Below, piece by piece: positions 1 through 10,429 of a stretch of 42,588 bases of DNA. Made by a program: the position numbers and the translations under genes. Source of the DNA: Fragilariopsis cylindrus CCMP1102 (lineage: Eukaryota; Bacillariophyta; Bacillariophyceae; Bacillariales; Bacillariaceae); the NCBI GenBank assembly GCA_900095095.1, contig FMBT01000578.1:1-42588 (forward strand), read 5' to 3'. The notes below the pieces were generated by a model that saw nothing but the letters and a program-made list of their open reading frames with translations, was not told where the DNA came from and made no database searches. Positions within the stretch are counted from its first letter, which is position 1; every line of letters begins with the position of its first letter.

Positions 1-195
1 TGTCACGCCAGCAGTAGTGGAAGAAGAAGAAGTGAAATGGATTACCTTTGGTAGCAGTAGACTGATATCGTTATTTCCGTCAGTATAACTGGATTCTTCT
101 TCTTCTTCATTATAATCCTCCCGACAACAGGATGGCGACGGCGATGATGCCGCTGTTGACACCGAGAATGATGATGGCGGAACCAGGGATGCCAT
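1..195 (-). CDS. 5' end of an unidentified gene (partial, runs off the window)
   Basis: On the minus strand an ATG at 195-193 opens a frame that runs 65 codons to the window edge without a stop. The peptide starts MASLVPPSSFSVS and then has a Cys-Cys pair and a run of five Glu. Composition (Ser/Pro-rich, then acidic) matches the N-termini of other genes here. A donor-like AAAG|GTAATC occurs near 47-38, so the coding part may stop there. I recognise no domain. The call rests only on the open frame, the start codon and the composition. Confidence 0.4.
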   Translation of the reverse strand, partial: MASLVPPSSFSVSTAASSPSPSCCREDYNEEEEESSYTDGNNDISLLLPKVIHFTSSSSTTAGVT

Positions 196-766
196 TTCAA
201 TGAATTTGCTTTCGCTTTCACTTTCACTTCACGCTACTACAGTATACCTAATGTACTGTACTGTAAGATGAGAAGTTGGATACTGTGTGGATGGAGTATA
301 TTAATAACAGAGCTTCACAGCTGAAATCTTTAAAAATGCACATCATTACATACTAGTAACACATAAAACATCAATACCGTTATGGATGTACTGCTGTAGT
401 CGATGAGTGAAGGTCGATAGGAATCCTAAAAAAATAGCAAAAAAGTGCGTAAATTCAAATTTAAGAACATTCTTCGTTGTGATTGGTTAGGCATAATTGT
501 TTTTATTTTTGAATTGGCTATTCTTGCTGAATTTAAGTTAGGCACGCGATAATCTGCCGTTGTTCTGTTCGAACAGACGTCAAATAATGCTTGGTGTGGC
601 GGCTACCCAAAGGTTTTCGATTGGCTGTGCACAACAATACTTTACGCACTTGTAACGTCTGAGTTACTGAATTCATAATTCCCCCAAATTATCATAGAGG
701 GGCGGGGACCGAAAATAAAATGTATTTTAGGATACAAAAATGTTTATGTACTGTACTACACTAGTA
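196..766. other. Intergenic; upstream region of the left-edge gene
   Basis: No convincing gene. It would hold the promoter of the minus-strand gene at 1-195. Near its right end (671-745) lies a C-run/G-run motif that recurs at 27609-27676 in front of the second repeat block. Confidence 0.5.
671..745 (+). repeat. Dispersed ~70 bp motif, copy 1
   Basis: A stretch with CCCCC, then ATTATCATAGAGGGGCGGGG, then A-rich sequence and ATACAAAAATG. A similar stretch (CCCC, ATTAGCATAGAGGGGGG, ACACAAAAATG) occurs at 27609-27676. In both places it lies just 5' of a ~190 bp tandem array in the same orientation, so it may mark the 5' edge of the duplicated block. Confidence 0.55.
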
Positions 767-2790
767 CTATCTGAAAGGGTTTCAGAGGACAAGACCAAAT
801 AGGCCGGGTACACTAGCATCCACATAGTACCAGAACATTGTGTTGGCATCCTACACTTTTTCTGTTCTTGTGGTTACGGAATAAGATGCATTTTGAAGTT
901 GTGGAATGCACACAAACAAAACATGATTTTTGACCAGAAATGAACCACAAAATATCTCATTTGAAAGGGTTGCAAAGGACAACACTAGATGAATCGGGTG
1001 CACTAACATCTACATAGTGTACTAGAATATTGTGCGTGCCTCCTACTACTTTTCTGTTATTGTGGTTGAGGAATAAAATTCATTTCACTTTTGTGGCAAG
1101 CAAAAAACAACAAGATTTTCAATCAAAATGAACCACAAAAAATCTCATTTGAAAGGGTTGCAGAGGTCAGCAGCAGCTTGGTCAGGTGCACAAACATTCA
1201 CATAGCGTACTGGAACATTGTGTTTGCCTTCTACAACTTTCCTGTTCCTGTGGTTGAGGCATAAAATTCATTTCGCTTTTATGGCAGGCACACAAATAAC
1301 AAGATTTTTGATCAAAATGAACCACAAAACATCTCATTTTGAAAGGGTTGCAGAGGATAACACCAGATGAATCGGGTGCAATAACATCCAAATAGTGTAC
1401 TAAAACATTGTGTGTGCCTCCTACAACATTTCTGCTGCTGTGGTTGTGGAAAAAAATGCATTTCACTTTTATGGCAGGCACACAAATAACAAGATTTTTG
1501 ATCAAAATAAACCACAAAATATTGCATTTGAAAGGGTTGCAAAGGACAACACCAGATGAATCGGATTCAATAACATCCACATAGTGTACTAGAATTTTGT
1601 GTTTGTCTCCTACAACTTACATTGTGTATGCCTCCTTCTACTCTTCTGCTCCTGTGGTTGCGGAATAGAATTCGTTTCACTTTTGTGGCAAGCAAAAAAC
1701 AACAAGATTTTCAATCAAAATGAACCACAAAATATCTCATTTGGAAGGGTTGCTGATGACAACACCAGATGGGTCAGGCGCACAATCATTCACATAGTGT
1801 ACTAGACATTGTGTTTGCTCCTACGATATTTCTGTTCCTGTGGTTGAGGGAAAAAATTCCTTTTGCTGCTGTTGCATTCACAAAAAAACATGATTTTTGA
1901 TCAAAATGAACCACAAAATATCTCATTTGAAAGGGTTGCAAAGGACAACACAGATGAATCGGGTGCACTAGCATCCACATAGTGTACTAGAATTTTGTGT
2001 TTGTCTCCTACAACTTTTCTGTTCCTGTGGTTGAGGAATAAAATTCATTTCACTTTTGTGGCAAGCAAAAACAACAAGATTTCAATCAAAAATGAACCAC
2101 AAAAAATCTCATCTGAAAGGGTTGCAGAGGTCAGCAGCAGCTTTGTCAGGTGCACAAACATTCACATAGTGTACTGGAACATTGTGTTTGCCTCCTACCA
2201 TCCCTGGTGGTTCAGCATCAGGTGATCACTTGACTAAAGTAATTCTGATTGGTATCATTATTTTTCTTGGGTTATTGGAATATTGATGAACCACAAAATA
2301 TCTTATTTGGAAGGTGTTACAGAGGACAAAACCAAATAGGTTAGGTGCACTAACATCCACATACTGTACAAGAACATTGTGTTTGCCTCTACAACTTTTC
2401 TATACCTCTGATTGAGAAATGAAATTCATTTTGCTGTTGTGGCAGGCACACAAACAACATGATTTTGGATCAGAAATAATTAACCACAAAACATCTCATT
2501 TGAAAGGATTGCAGACAACAATACCAGATGGGTCGGGTGCACTAGCATCCACACAGTGTACTTAAACATTGTATGTGCCTCCTTCTACTTTCATCTCCTT
2601 ATGGTGTGGAATTAAATTCATTACACTGTTATGGCATGCACACAAACAACATGATTTTGGATCAGAAATAATGAACACAAAATATCTCATTTGAAATGGT
2701 TACAGAGGACAACACCAGATGGGTTGGTGCACAACCATCCACATAGTGTACTATAACATTGTCTTTCCCTCCTACCATTTCCTGGTGGTT
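767..2790 (+). repeat. Tandem array of eleven ~190 bp units
   Basis: The landmark TTGAAAGGGTTGCAGAGG recurs with small changes near 771, 961, 1149, 1339, 1528, 1741, 1927, 2112, 2307, 2500 and 2691, a spacing of about 185-213 bp. Each unit also carries CATCCACATAGTGTACTAGA, a CTCCTACAACTTTTCTGTTC stretch, and AATGAACCACAAAATATCTC. Units differ by substitutions and small indels. Short open frames inside it have no support as genes. A five-unit relative lies at 27950-28850. Confidence 0.9.
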
Positions 2791-3130
2791 CATCATTACT
2801 TGACTAGTGGAGTTTGGATATTGGAATATTAAAACAACTTTGAATAGTAAGATGAATAACTTCTCCTTAGGTTCTAGAACCACCATGGTGCACCAAAATA
2901 CCACCAAGTCATCTATCTCATAGCCATTGGGGATGAACCAAGGGTCATGATCCCTCATACTTACCTTATTCTTGTCTCCAGAACACAAACATTGCACTTT
3001 GGCCAAAGCAACATGTCATATTTCCATGCCCAAAAGTATCATTCAGAAATAGGCTGCCACAACATCAAAAAAGAAATTGGACCATGGTTTGAATACCCCC
3101 AGATACCTTCCACATATGAACATGGAATGA
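2791..3130 (+). repeat. Repeat flank shared with 28850-29150
   Basis: Sequence after the array, including TGGTGGTTCATCATTACTTG, GGTTCTAGAACCA, ATGAACCAAGGGTCATGA and CATATTTCCATGCCCAAAAG, is nearly identical to that after the second array. The two arrays are therefore parts of one larger duplicated or dispersed element. Confidence 0.8.
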
Positions 3131-3169
3131 ATGAACTATGTATAGCAGCAACAAAAGGAACACAAAAAA

Positions 3170-3815
3170 ACTACTGTGCAACACATCCGGAAGCAGAAAT
3201 TAGATATCAAGCCTGTGTGATGATTTTAACAATAGACAGTGATATAGCCTACCAAGTGGCAGCAAAAATCAAGAAGCAGGGCATCCGGATACCACTATCT
3301 AGGCAACTTAGATGGAAAATTGTTCAATGGAGCAATTTATTTATATTAGCGAAAACCATCAAATCTGTAATGAAATCAGCTGCAGAGACAGAATGTGGTG
3401 GATTGTACATGCATGCAAAGGATGCAGTACCAATGAGAACAACATTAGAAAAGGACACCCACAACCAGCAACACCAATGAAAACAGACAATAGCACAGTG
3501 GGTGGGATAATGAACAGTAGGACAGTAAAATAGAAACAATCAAAATCAATGGACATGCGATTTTACTGGCTACAAGATCAAGTAGAACAGGGACAATCTA
3601 GAGTGTTTTGGCACCAGGAAAGATAAATCTAGCAGACTACCAGTCAAAAGTACAGCCAACAAGTGTACCCAAAGCAGTAAGACCAACATATCTTCTATAT
3701 GTAGAAGGCAAAAGCTCTAATATGCTGCAAGGGTGTGATGAGATCCTGGAGTCCCTAGCAAGCGGTGGGACTAACAGCAAAGACACAGTTAGACCGTTAC
3801 TTGCTAGACATTAAA
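3170..3815 (+). pseudogene. Ty1/copia retrotransposon remnant: RNase H / 3' end of pol
   Basis: Three overlapping frames together give the C-terminal RNase H region of a copia-type polyprotein. Visible motifs are AKTIKSVMKSAAETECGGLY (about 3350-3410), PMKTDNST followed by GGIMN (about 3475-3510), MDMRFYWLQDQVEQGQ (about 3550-3597), and APGKINLADY (about 3609-3638). These match the usual SAAEAE, TDN, DMRFYWLRD and NLADY blocks. The reading frame shifts at least twice. No integrase or reverse transcriptase core is visible; the upstream side is the 190 bp array. This is a dead 3' fragment, and pol and the 5' LTR are absent. Confidence 0.75.
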
Positions 3816-4866
3816 GACTACAGCTCAGTATGACAGTTGCAACCAGGCAAGCCAAACCCAGTCACAGATCATTCACTTGATAAGAAGGAAGATTGCCTAC
3901 CCATTGAATAGACAAGTGTAATGGGATCGCCACCCGGTTGAGTGGAAGCTAGGATAGATAGCTCATAATACTTTAGACATTAGTTTAATATCAAAGTACA
4001 TTATATATATCACACACATACACATGCATTCATTCACATTATGTCATGACTAGTTTTCTATGTAGTATATTGGTATGGTATGTTGTGCCATGATATGCTT
4101 TGTAGTAATTACTGCTATCCACTGCTACTGCATTACCTGAGCCTGAACCTGACATTCAATTCAATTCCATCTTCTCTCTCCATTCTTGGATTGTTGCTGT
4201 TGCCACTACATTACAACTGTACAATAAATCAATAACAGATAATACAAACTCTATATAATTAAAAACTATTTTTGTGGGATGTTATTTAGCATGCCATGTA
4301 TATTTTCTGTTGTGACCAGCAAGGGAGGTATGCTTTCTTTTATTTGTGCAGTACAACTTTTGTGTGCATTCTTTCACATCATGATAATGTGCACACATAA
4401 ACTGTATAAGATGATGAATTCATACCATGTTCATCCATAGTAGTCACTTCTTCTTCTATACTAAGCCTCCTATGCACAAACTGAGCACAAACTTCTGAGC
4501 ACAAATGAACATAATGAAATCTATTTTCTAGGGATGTTATACCAAGAATGCCAGCAACAATGTAAATCAGCAACAACAACAAATTGTCTGGAAGAGTTCA
4601 CTATATGAATTTGATCCCTGATGATGGTATCATTATCTGCTGATGTAAAACGTTGACAATTATAAGAAGCTGATTTTCATCTTGACTCAATGGCTAGCAT
4701 AACTAGTCAAACCAGCTGTAAGCTTCCTTCACAGAAGAAAGAATAAGAGGTATGTATCTATTAGTATCTATTCTTTTTCTTCTAGGTATATACTAGGTTT
4801 TCAGTATTTATTCATCATTTAATATTTATACCAAAAATATTGATAACAAAAGTAACAAACACTTGT
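3816..4866. other. Gene-free region after the copia remnant; probable LTR-derived sequence
   Basis: No supported gene. It begins directly after the RNase H frame with TGTAATGGGATCGCCACCC near 3917, which could be the start of a 3' LTR. Pyrimidine-rich sequence and ACAATAAATCAATAACAG near 4220-4236 could be LTR R/U5 material. I could not find a second LTR or a target-site duplication, so LTR limits are not assigned. The last ~200 bases form the tRNA upstream region. Confidence 0.4.
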
Positions 4867-4950
4867 CTCGTCGTAGCTCAGTTGGTAGAGCGGTGGACTG
4901 TAGAAGGTACTGATATCCATCGGTCACTGGTTCGATTCCGGTCGACGAGA
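4867..4950 (+). tRNA. tRNA-Tyr (GUA anticodon) with an 11-nt intron
   Basis: The acceptor stem is CTCGTCG/CGACGAG with discriminator A at 4950. The D-arm and box A are TAGCTCAGTTGGTAGAGC. The anticodon GTA is at 4900-4902, followed by G37. The T-arm is ACTGG-TTCGATT-CCGGT, containing box B. Total length is 84 nt. Removing 4904-4914 leaves 73 nt and restores the anticodon stem TGGA/TCCA. The intron sits between positions 37 and 38, as in most eukaryotic tRNA-Tyr genes. No CCA is encoded, as expected for a nuclear gene. Confidence 0.95.
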
Positions 4951-4952
4951 TC

Positions 4953-4965
4953 TTTTGTCTTTTTT
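4953..4965 (+). terminator. RNA polymerase III terminator of tRNA-Tyr
   Basis: T4 at 4953-4956 and T6 at 4960-4965 follow the mature tRNA 3' end within 15 bases. This is the usual pol III stop signal. Confidence 0.75.
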
Positions 4966-5228
4966 GTGAAATACAGTATGTTATGTACTGTACTGTATGT
5001 CATTGTTTTAATAAAACTTACTTATGCGTTACTTTGTACTGTGTGAGACGTGGATCTTAATTGCGCTAAAGATTTTGCTTTGCCACTTCGAAGTGTTTTT
5101 TATTATCAATTACTGTATATCATGTTGTGTTTCTTCTTTCAAGTAATTAACTTATCCGAAAGGCAGATACGGTACAGTAAATCAATAGTCAAAGAAAAAT
5201 GACACAAGGCAGGCATAAAAAGGCAACG

Positions 5229-5310
5229 GACTTGACTTTGACTTGACTTGACTTGAGATTTTGACTGTATTCGAATACAGTACTGTAGAATCAAATCAAA
5301 TCAAATCGAT
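5229..5310. promoter_or_regulatory. TTGAC-type and ATCAA-type short repeats upstream of the LanC-like gene
   Basis: CTTGACTTTGACTTGACTTG at about 5229-5260 is a run of TTGACT repeats, followed by AATCAAATCAAATCAAATC at about 5290-5308. They lie 50-130 bases before the candidate start at 5359. They may be promoter elements or simple repeats; no function is shown. Confidence 0.3.
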
Positions 5311-5358
5311 TGTCGAAGCAAAACGCTACGCATCACAACACAACACAAGCTAGCAACG

Positions 5359-8300
5359 ATGCCAACACCACCTCCGCCGCCACCACCCATATTACGGGTT
5401 CTGCCACAACAAACAACACACCAACAACCGTCTCCTCCTCCTACTATTCCTCCTCCTCCGTCGCCACCATCATCTCGATTGGTAGCAGCAGCAGCAGCAG
5501 TAGGTTCATCACAACAACATTCAGTACGAGTACCAGTACCAGTACCTTCACCACCACCTCCTTCTGCTTCTTCTTTTCCCCATCATCAGTCTTATTTATT
5601 TAAGAAGAAGAAGAAATCAAATCCATGTAGCAGTTCCGCCGCCATCACATCCTCATCGTATTCGACGACCGCCTCCTCCTCCTCCTCGCATAGCATTATC
5701 ACCTCAGAAGAAATCGGTTACATCTTTATCAGCAGCAGGTTCATCATCTATTTCACCATCAAAATCCAAATCATCATCACCATTGTCATCGTCTGTCACT
5801 TATAAACGGCAAAGGCAGCAAAGAGTTCCACCACACCCGCCGCCACCCCCACCACCACCATCCCCACCACCGAGAAGGACAACAAATAGAACAACAACGA
5901 CGATGTCTACTAACAAGCGAAATAATAATAGCTCTGTTTATTATTATGCTACTAGTAGTACTCCAAAGAAGCAACAACAACAGGCACAACAACAGGTGGC
6001 AAAACAATTAAGTCAACATGCCAAACAATTATTCGATATCTGTATCACAAATAAATCCACAATACCAACCGGTAATTTATATTCGGGTGGATTAGGTGTC
6101 TATTATTTATTATTGGAATATTCGAACTATAATTTAATGATGTTAGAAATAAATAATAGAACAAATACAAATATGACAACAATTACAAAGGCAAAGGCAA
6201 AGGCAACAACAAAAACAAAAACAAGTACTAGTAATACTACACCATATCGCTGTAAACGATTATTAAAACAAGCATTAGATGCCTCTATACAAGCCTGTAA
6301 TAGATTTCAAAGAAATAATTCATTAGCAACATTATCAAATTCAAGAAGTTGTATTTCATTATTGGGTGGTGAATGGATTGGTGCACATGCCATGTTAGCA
6401 GTGTGCTTAAAACGAATAGAAATTTTTGAACAAGAACAAGAACAACGTGAAAATGAAGGAACTACTCCTACTCCTAGAAGACTAATGACAATGACGACGC
6501 CTTCTCCTAGTAATAATAAGATGACAACGTCATCATCTACTTGCTCACGTTCGCCACTAAGAAGAAGACGAATTGTACCATCACCATCAGCAGTAGCAGC
6601 AGGAGCATGTAAAAGTAGTTCTGCATCATCAGCGTCGTCGTCAGCGTCGTCGTCGTCGTCATTGTCATCATCATATGTTTCATCATCACCATCACCATCA
6701 CCATTAGCATCCTTTACTGAATTCAATAACACGAATAATGGTACTACTACTTCTAGTTTTAGCATTAGTCCGACAAAGAGTAGGAACAGAATTGCTACTA
6801 CTACTAGTAGGACTACCACTACGCCAACATCAGTATCAGCAGCGTCTGCCGTCCGACAAAGGAGAAGGAATAACATGAACTTACCATCATCCTCATCATT
6901 ATCTGTAGAATCCAACAACAACAACAACAATTGCAGTAAACTGCAGTCACAACAAATTGTGGAAAAGATTCTAACTAAATTACAACAACAACATTTAGCA
7001 ACCACCAATACAAATACAAATACAGATGTTGTTTATAATCAAGATGTATTAGGTGGTCGATCTGGTGCAATACAAACAATATTTTGGTTACGGAAAGAAT
7101 TTTCATCCACATCTTCAACTTCTTCAGTGTCAACTTCAAAATCAGTTGCTCCGCCGCCGACGCCGGATACGGATCCGACAGAGGATCATCATCATCATCA
7201 TCTTTTACTAGGACAAAAGTTAATTGTATCACTTGCAAAGAAAATTATCTGTGAAGGTATACAAACATCTAATACACTGGGATTTAATAATGATACAAAT
7301 GATACAAATGCAAGTACTAATACTGATACTGGTACGAATACTAATTATGACATAAGTACTAAATTATTTTGGATATGTGATAGTCATGGATCACATAAAG
7401 CATATTTAGGTGCATCACGTGGGATTGTTGGTATATTACACACATTACTTGGTTTACATCCAAATGATTGGAAGTTAATTGAAGAAGGAGGACAAAAAGG
7501 AGAAGATAACAGTGATATTGATGACGGTACTGATTTTGATGGTAGTTGTATACCGAATGCACAACAACTTGTACGGAATACAATTGATACATTCTTCTTT
7601 ATGCACAACACCACTAACAGCAGCAGCAGCAGCAGCAGCAATAGCAATGAAACACCTGCCACGACAAGGATGACAACTACAGACGAGGCGGTGGATACAA
7701 ATGTTATTGTTACGACGGCAGTGAGATCATCATCATCAACAACAACAACAACAACGTCCGCATCATCTCTATCCCTTTATGAACGATTTGTATTCCCTGC
7801 AACTGTAACTTCATCATGCACAACAATAGCAAAAGCAACAAACACTAACGCTGGTGGTGGTGGTAATTTGCGTCCCGTATTATTAGATCCTTTACTACAG
7901 TCGTCATCGTCGTCATCATCGTTATCATCATTAAATGGATTGTTGATGATAGAAAATAATGATGTTGCTGGTAATAATAATAGTAACAACCATACGGTTG
8001 ATTGGAATCATGGTGCGACTGGATTAGCGATGTTATTAATACAAGCATCAAAGATATATGGATGTAAAAAATATTTACAAGAAGCACATCGATTATGTGA
8101 TACTGTTATATTCCCACGTGGGTTGAATGAACAATCAGTAACAGTAAACAATAGTAGTAGTAATGGTGACAATAATTGTAATCGTAATCGTAATCGCGAT
8201 GCTGGTAGTAGAAATAGTGATGCTGGTATGACCGCCTCTAGTACGTCTATGAACAGTACCGCCACCAGTACTGCTACTACTACTACTACTACTCCGAACA

Positions 8301-10429
8301 TGGGCAACGACAATAACAGTAGCCAGCCTAGTCGCAGTATAAAGAATAGTCGACATAATAAAAGCCAATACACCAATAAGAAGGGTCCCGTTGGACTTTC
8401 TAGTATGGCTTTATGTTTTCTACAGTTGAGTCTTCTTTGTCGTAACGATGACGACGAAATTGAAGTACACGCAGACGTAAAAGAAAAGAAGGCCACCGCC
8501 GATGCAACATCAAGATCAAGTAGTATGTCACTTCAAGGTATATGGAGATCACGTGCTGTACTATATGCACAACATGCACATCAAGAGTGGATGAAATACT
8601 TAAAAACGATCCCAGTAACAACAGGAGTTTGGAATGCATTTTCACTTTATGAAGGTATGGGAGGATTAATTAGTTTATTGTGGAAATTATCATTATCGTT
8701 ATCATTTGATGATAATGATCATGGTGATAATGATATTCAACTTCGTGACAATGACAATAATGACATGGCACAAAAATTGCGTGATGAAATTAATTCGCTT
8801 GTACAAATACCTTTATATAGTAACGGCTATGCTTCTGATGTGAACAACGATAATGAATCGATCATGTTATCGTATAAGGATGTAACATTACTACCACCCC
8901 CATCATTATCGCATTCTATCGTACTCCCACCACCGTTTTCGCCACTGAAAATCAATAGAAGAACACATAATAGTAATGGATCATCACCGAACCGATCATT
9001 AGCCGAATCACGTCGTCGTCGTGCAGCGGTAGAAGCAGAATCTCGACGACGGATCGAGGAAAAGCAGGAACTCGAACGGATTAAGATTGTTGAAGCTAAA
9101 GCACGGCGATCAGAAGCAGGAACACTTCGTAAAGCTGCACTTGAATCACGCAAAAAAGCACAATTATTAGCTCGAATAAAGGCATTAGAAGTAGCACGTC
9201 AAAAAGAATTCCTTGAAGCGAAACGCAGGGAGGATGATACAGCGAAGAAACGGATTGGAGAAAAGTTGAGGTATGATGCTATTATACTAGCACGTAAACA
9301 AGCACAGGAACGAGTAGAAGCGAAACGTAAATCGAAAGAGGAAGAAGACTTAACAAAGTCACGAGCTGAAACAAGACGAAAAGCGATCGAGATCGAAACT
9401 AAAAGGAAGACTTTAGAGGAGGATGTTAAGAAAAGGAAAGCTATGATGGAAGCTAGATTACGACGACAAGCTAGTGATGTAGAGATTGCAAAAAGACAAG
9501 AAAAAGATAAATTGTTGAAAGAGGTAACAGATCGGAAGCGTCGTGTTATAGAATTACAACGAAAAGAGGAGGAACGTAAACTGCGTGACGATGAGAAACG
9601 ACAGCGTCAATTGAGAGCGGCTCAAATTGCAAAAGAACAAGAACTGAAACGAAAAATCGTAGAAGCAGCTGAACAGTCACGACGACAAATAGATTTAAAA
9701 CGTGACGAAGAAGAACGGTCACGACGAAACAAAGAACGAGCACGACGACTAGAAACTCTCCAAAAAAAACGTGGGAAGGACGATGAAGATCTGAACGCGA
9801 AGAAGGCAGTAATAGAACGAGAACGCAAGGAGGTAACACGCAAGGCACTAGAAGCAAAGGAAAAACGACGGCGACAATTGCTTCAAAAAAAACTGGAAAA
9901 GCAAAGAGATATACAAGAACAATGCTTGAGAGATGAGCTACAAAGGGCATTAGACAAAGAGGTAGAAAACCAACGACGAGAAGAGAAGCTCAAGATACAA
10001 GAATCGAAACGGAACAAAAAGCAAGTGTTACCTCAAATAAAACAAGAGAGACGCATTGAGGGTAATGCCGTCTTTGAAATACCAAAATCACCTCCTCAAA
10101 CGACGACAGTTTATAGCCCATCTTTCTTGGAACGAAAAAAATCTAATCCTACACATTATTCTGCGGCTACAAGCAAATCATCATTATTTTGGTCGCTACA
10201 GAATTCAACAAATATCGGAAGTTGTGACAGCTACAAGCCTGCTTTGGTTGCGACGACATCCACGACAGAAGTTAATTATTCTAACAACGATACTAATGTT
10301 ACTATCTCAAAAGAAATAAACCACGAAAATGAAGGATCTCCACCACAATCATCTTCTCAATTTTCATCATTATCTTCGTCACCTTGGCAAGCACATATTG
10401 CAGCGGTGTCAAATAATGATACAAAATAA
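5359..10429 (+). CDS. Giant LanC-like protein with C-terminal Arg/Lys/Glu coiled coil
   Basis: The LanC/LANCL alpha-toroid repeats are all visible but spread over about 2.6 kb by Ser/Thr/Asn inserts. GNLYSGGLGVYYLLLEY starts near 6070, GGEWIGAHAML near 6367, VLGGRSGAIQTIFWL near 7045, SHKAYLGASRGIVGI near 7393, DWNHGATGLAMLL near 7999, KKGPVGLSSMALCF near 8379, and FSLYEGMGGLISLLW near 8641. Eukaryotic LANCL is about 400 residues; this is over 1500. The family zinc ligands are missing: the Cys of WCHG is Asn (WNHG), and the Cys-His of GLCHG is gone (GPVGLSS). A highly charged coiled coil covers about 9000-10040. The main frame is open from at least 5579 to 10429, but its first in-frame ATG is 5903. 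A Pro/Ser-rich peptide from the ATG at 5359 lies in another frame, so the N-terminus needs a shift or an intron near 5627-5732. Confidence 0.8.

Noticed and set aside
1182..2225. Several open frames of 64-132 codons inside the repeat array
   Set aside because: They follow the 190 bp period on both strands and show repeated peptides without conserved third-position bias. The repeat explains them.
767..2790. CRISPR-like array
   Set aside because: The ~190 bp units are repeated end to end with no short repeat/spacer alternation, and the organism is eukaryotic.
4840..5046. Open frame of 68 codons over the tRNA
   Set aside because: It is chance translation through the tRNA-Tyr gene and its flanks.
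6307..7008. Long minus-strand open frames opposite the LanC-like gene (also 8008-8496, 9546-9950)
   Set aside because: They are mirror translations of Ser/Asn/Thr repeats (Leu/Val/Asp runs) with no motif. The plus strand carries recognisable LanC and coiled-coil sequence.
5359..10429. Lanthipeptide biosynthesis cluster
   Set aside because: The LanC-like protein lacks the visible zinc ligands, and no precursor peptide, LanB or LanM dehydratase, transporter or protease is nearby. The eukaryotic LANCL family is the right comparison.
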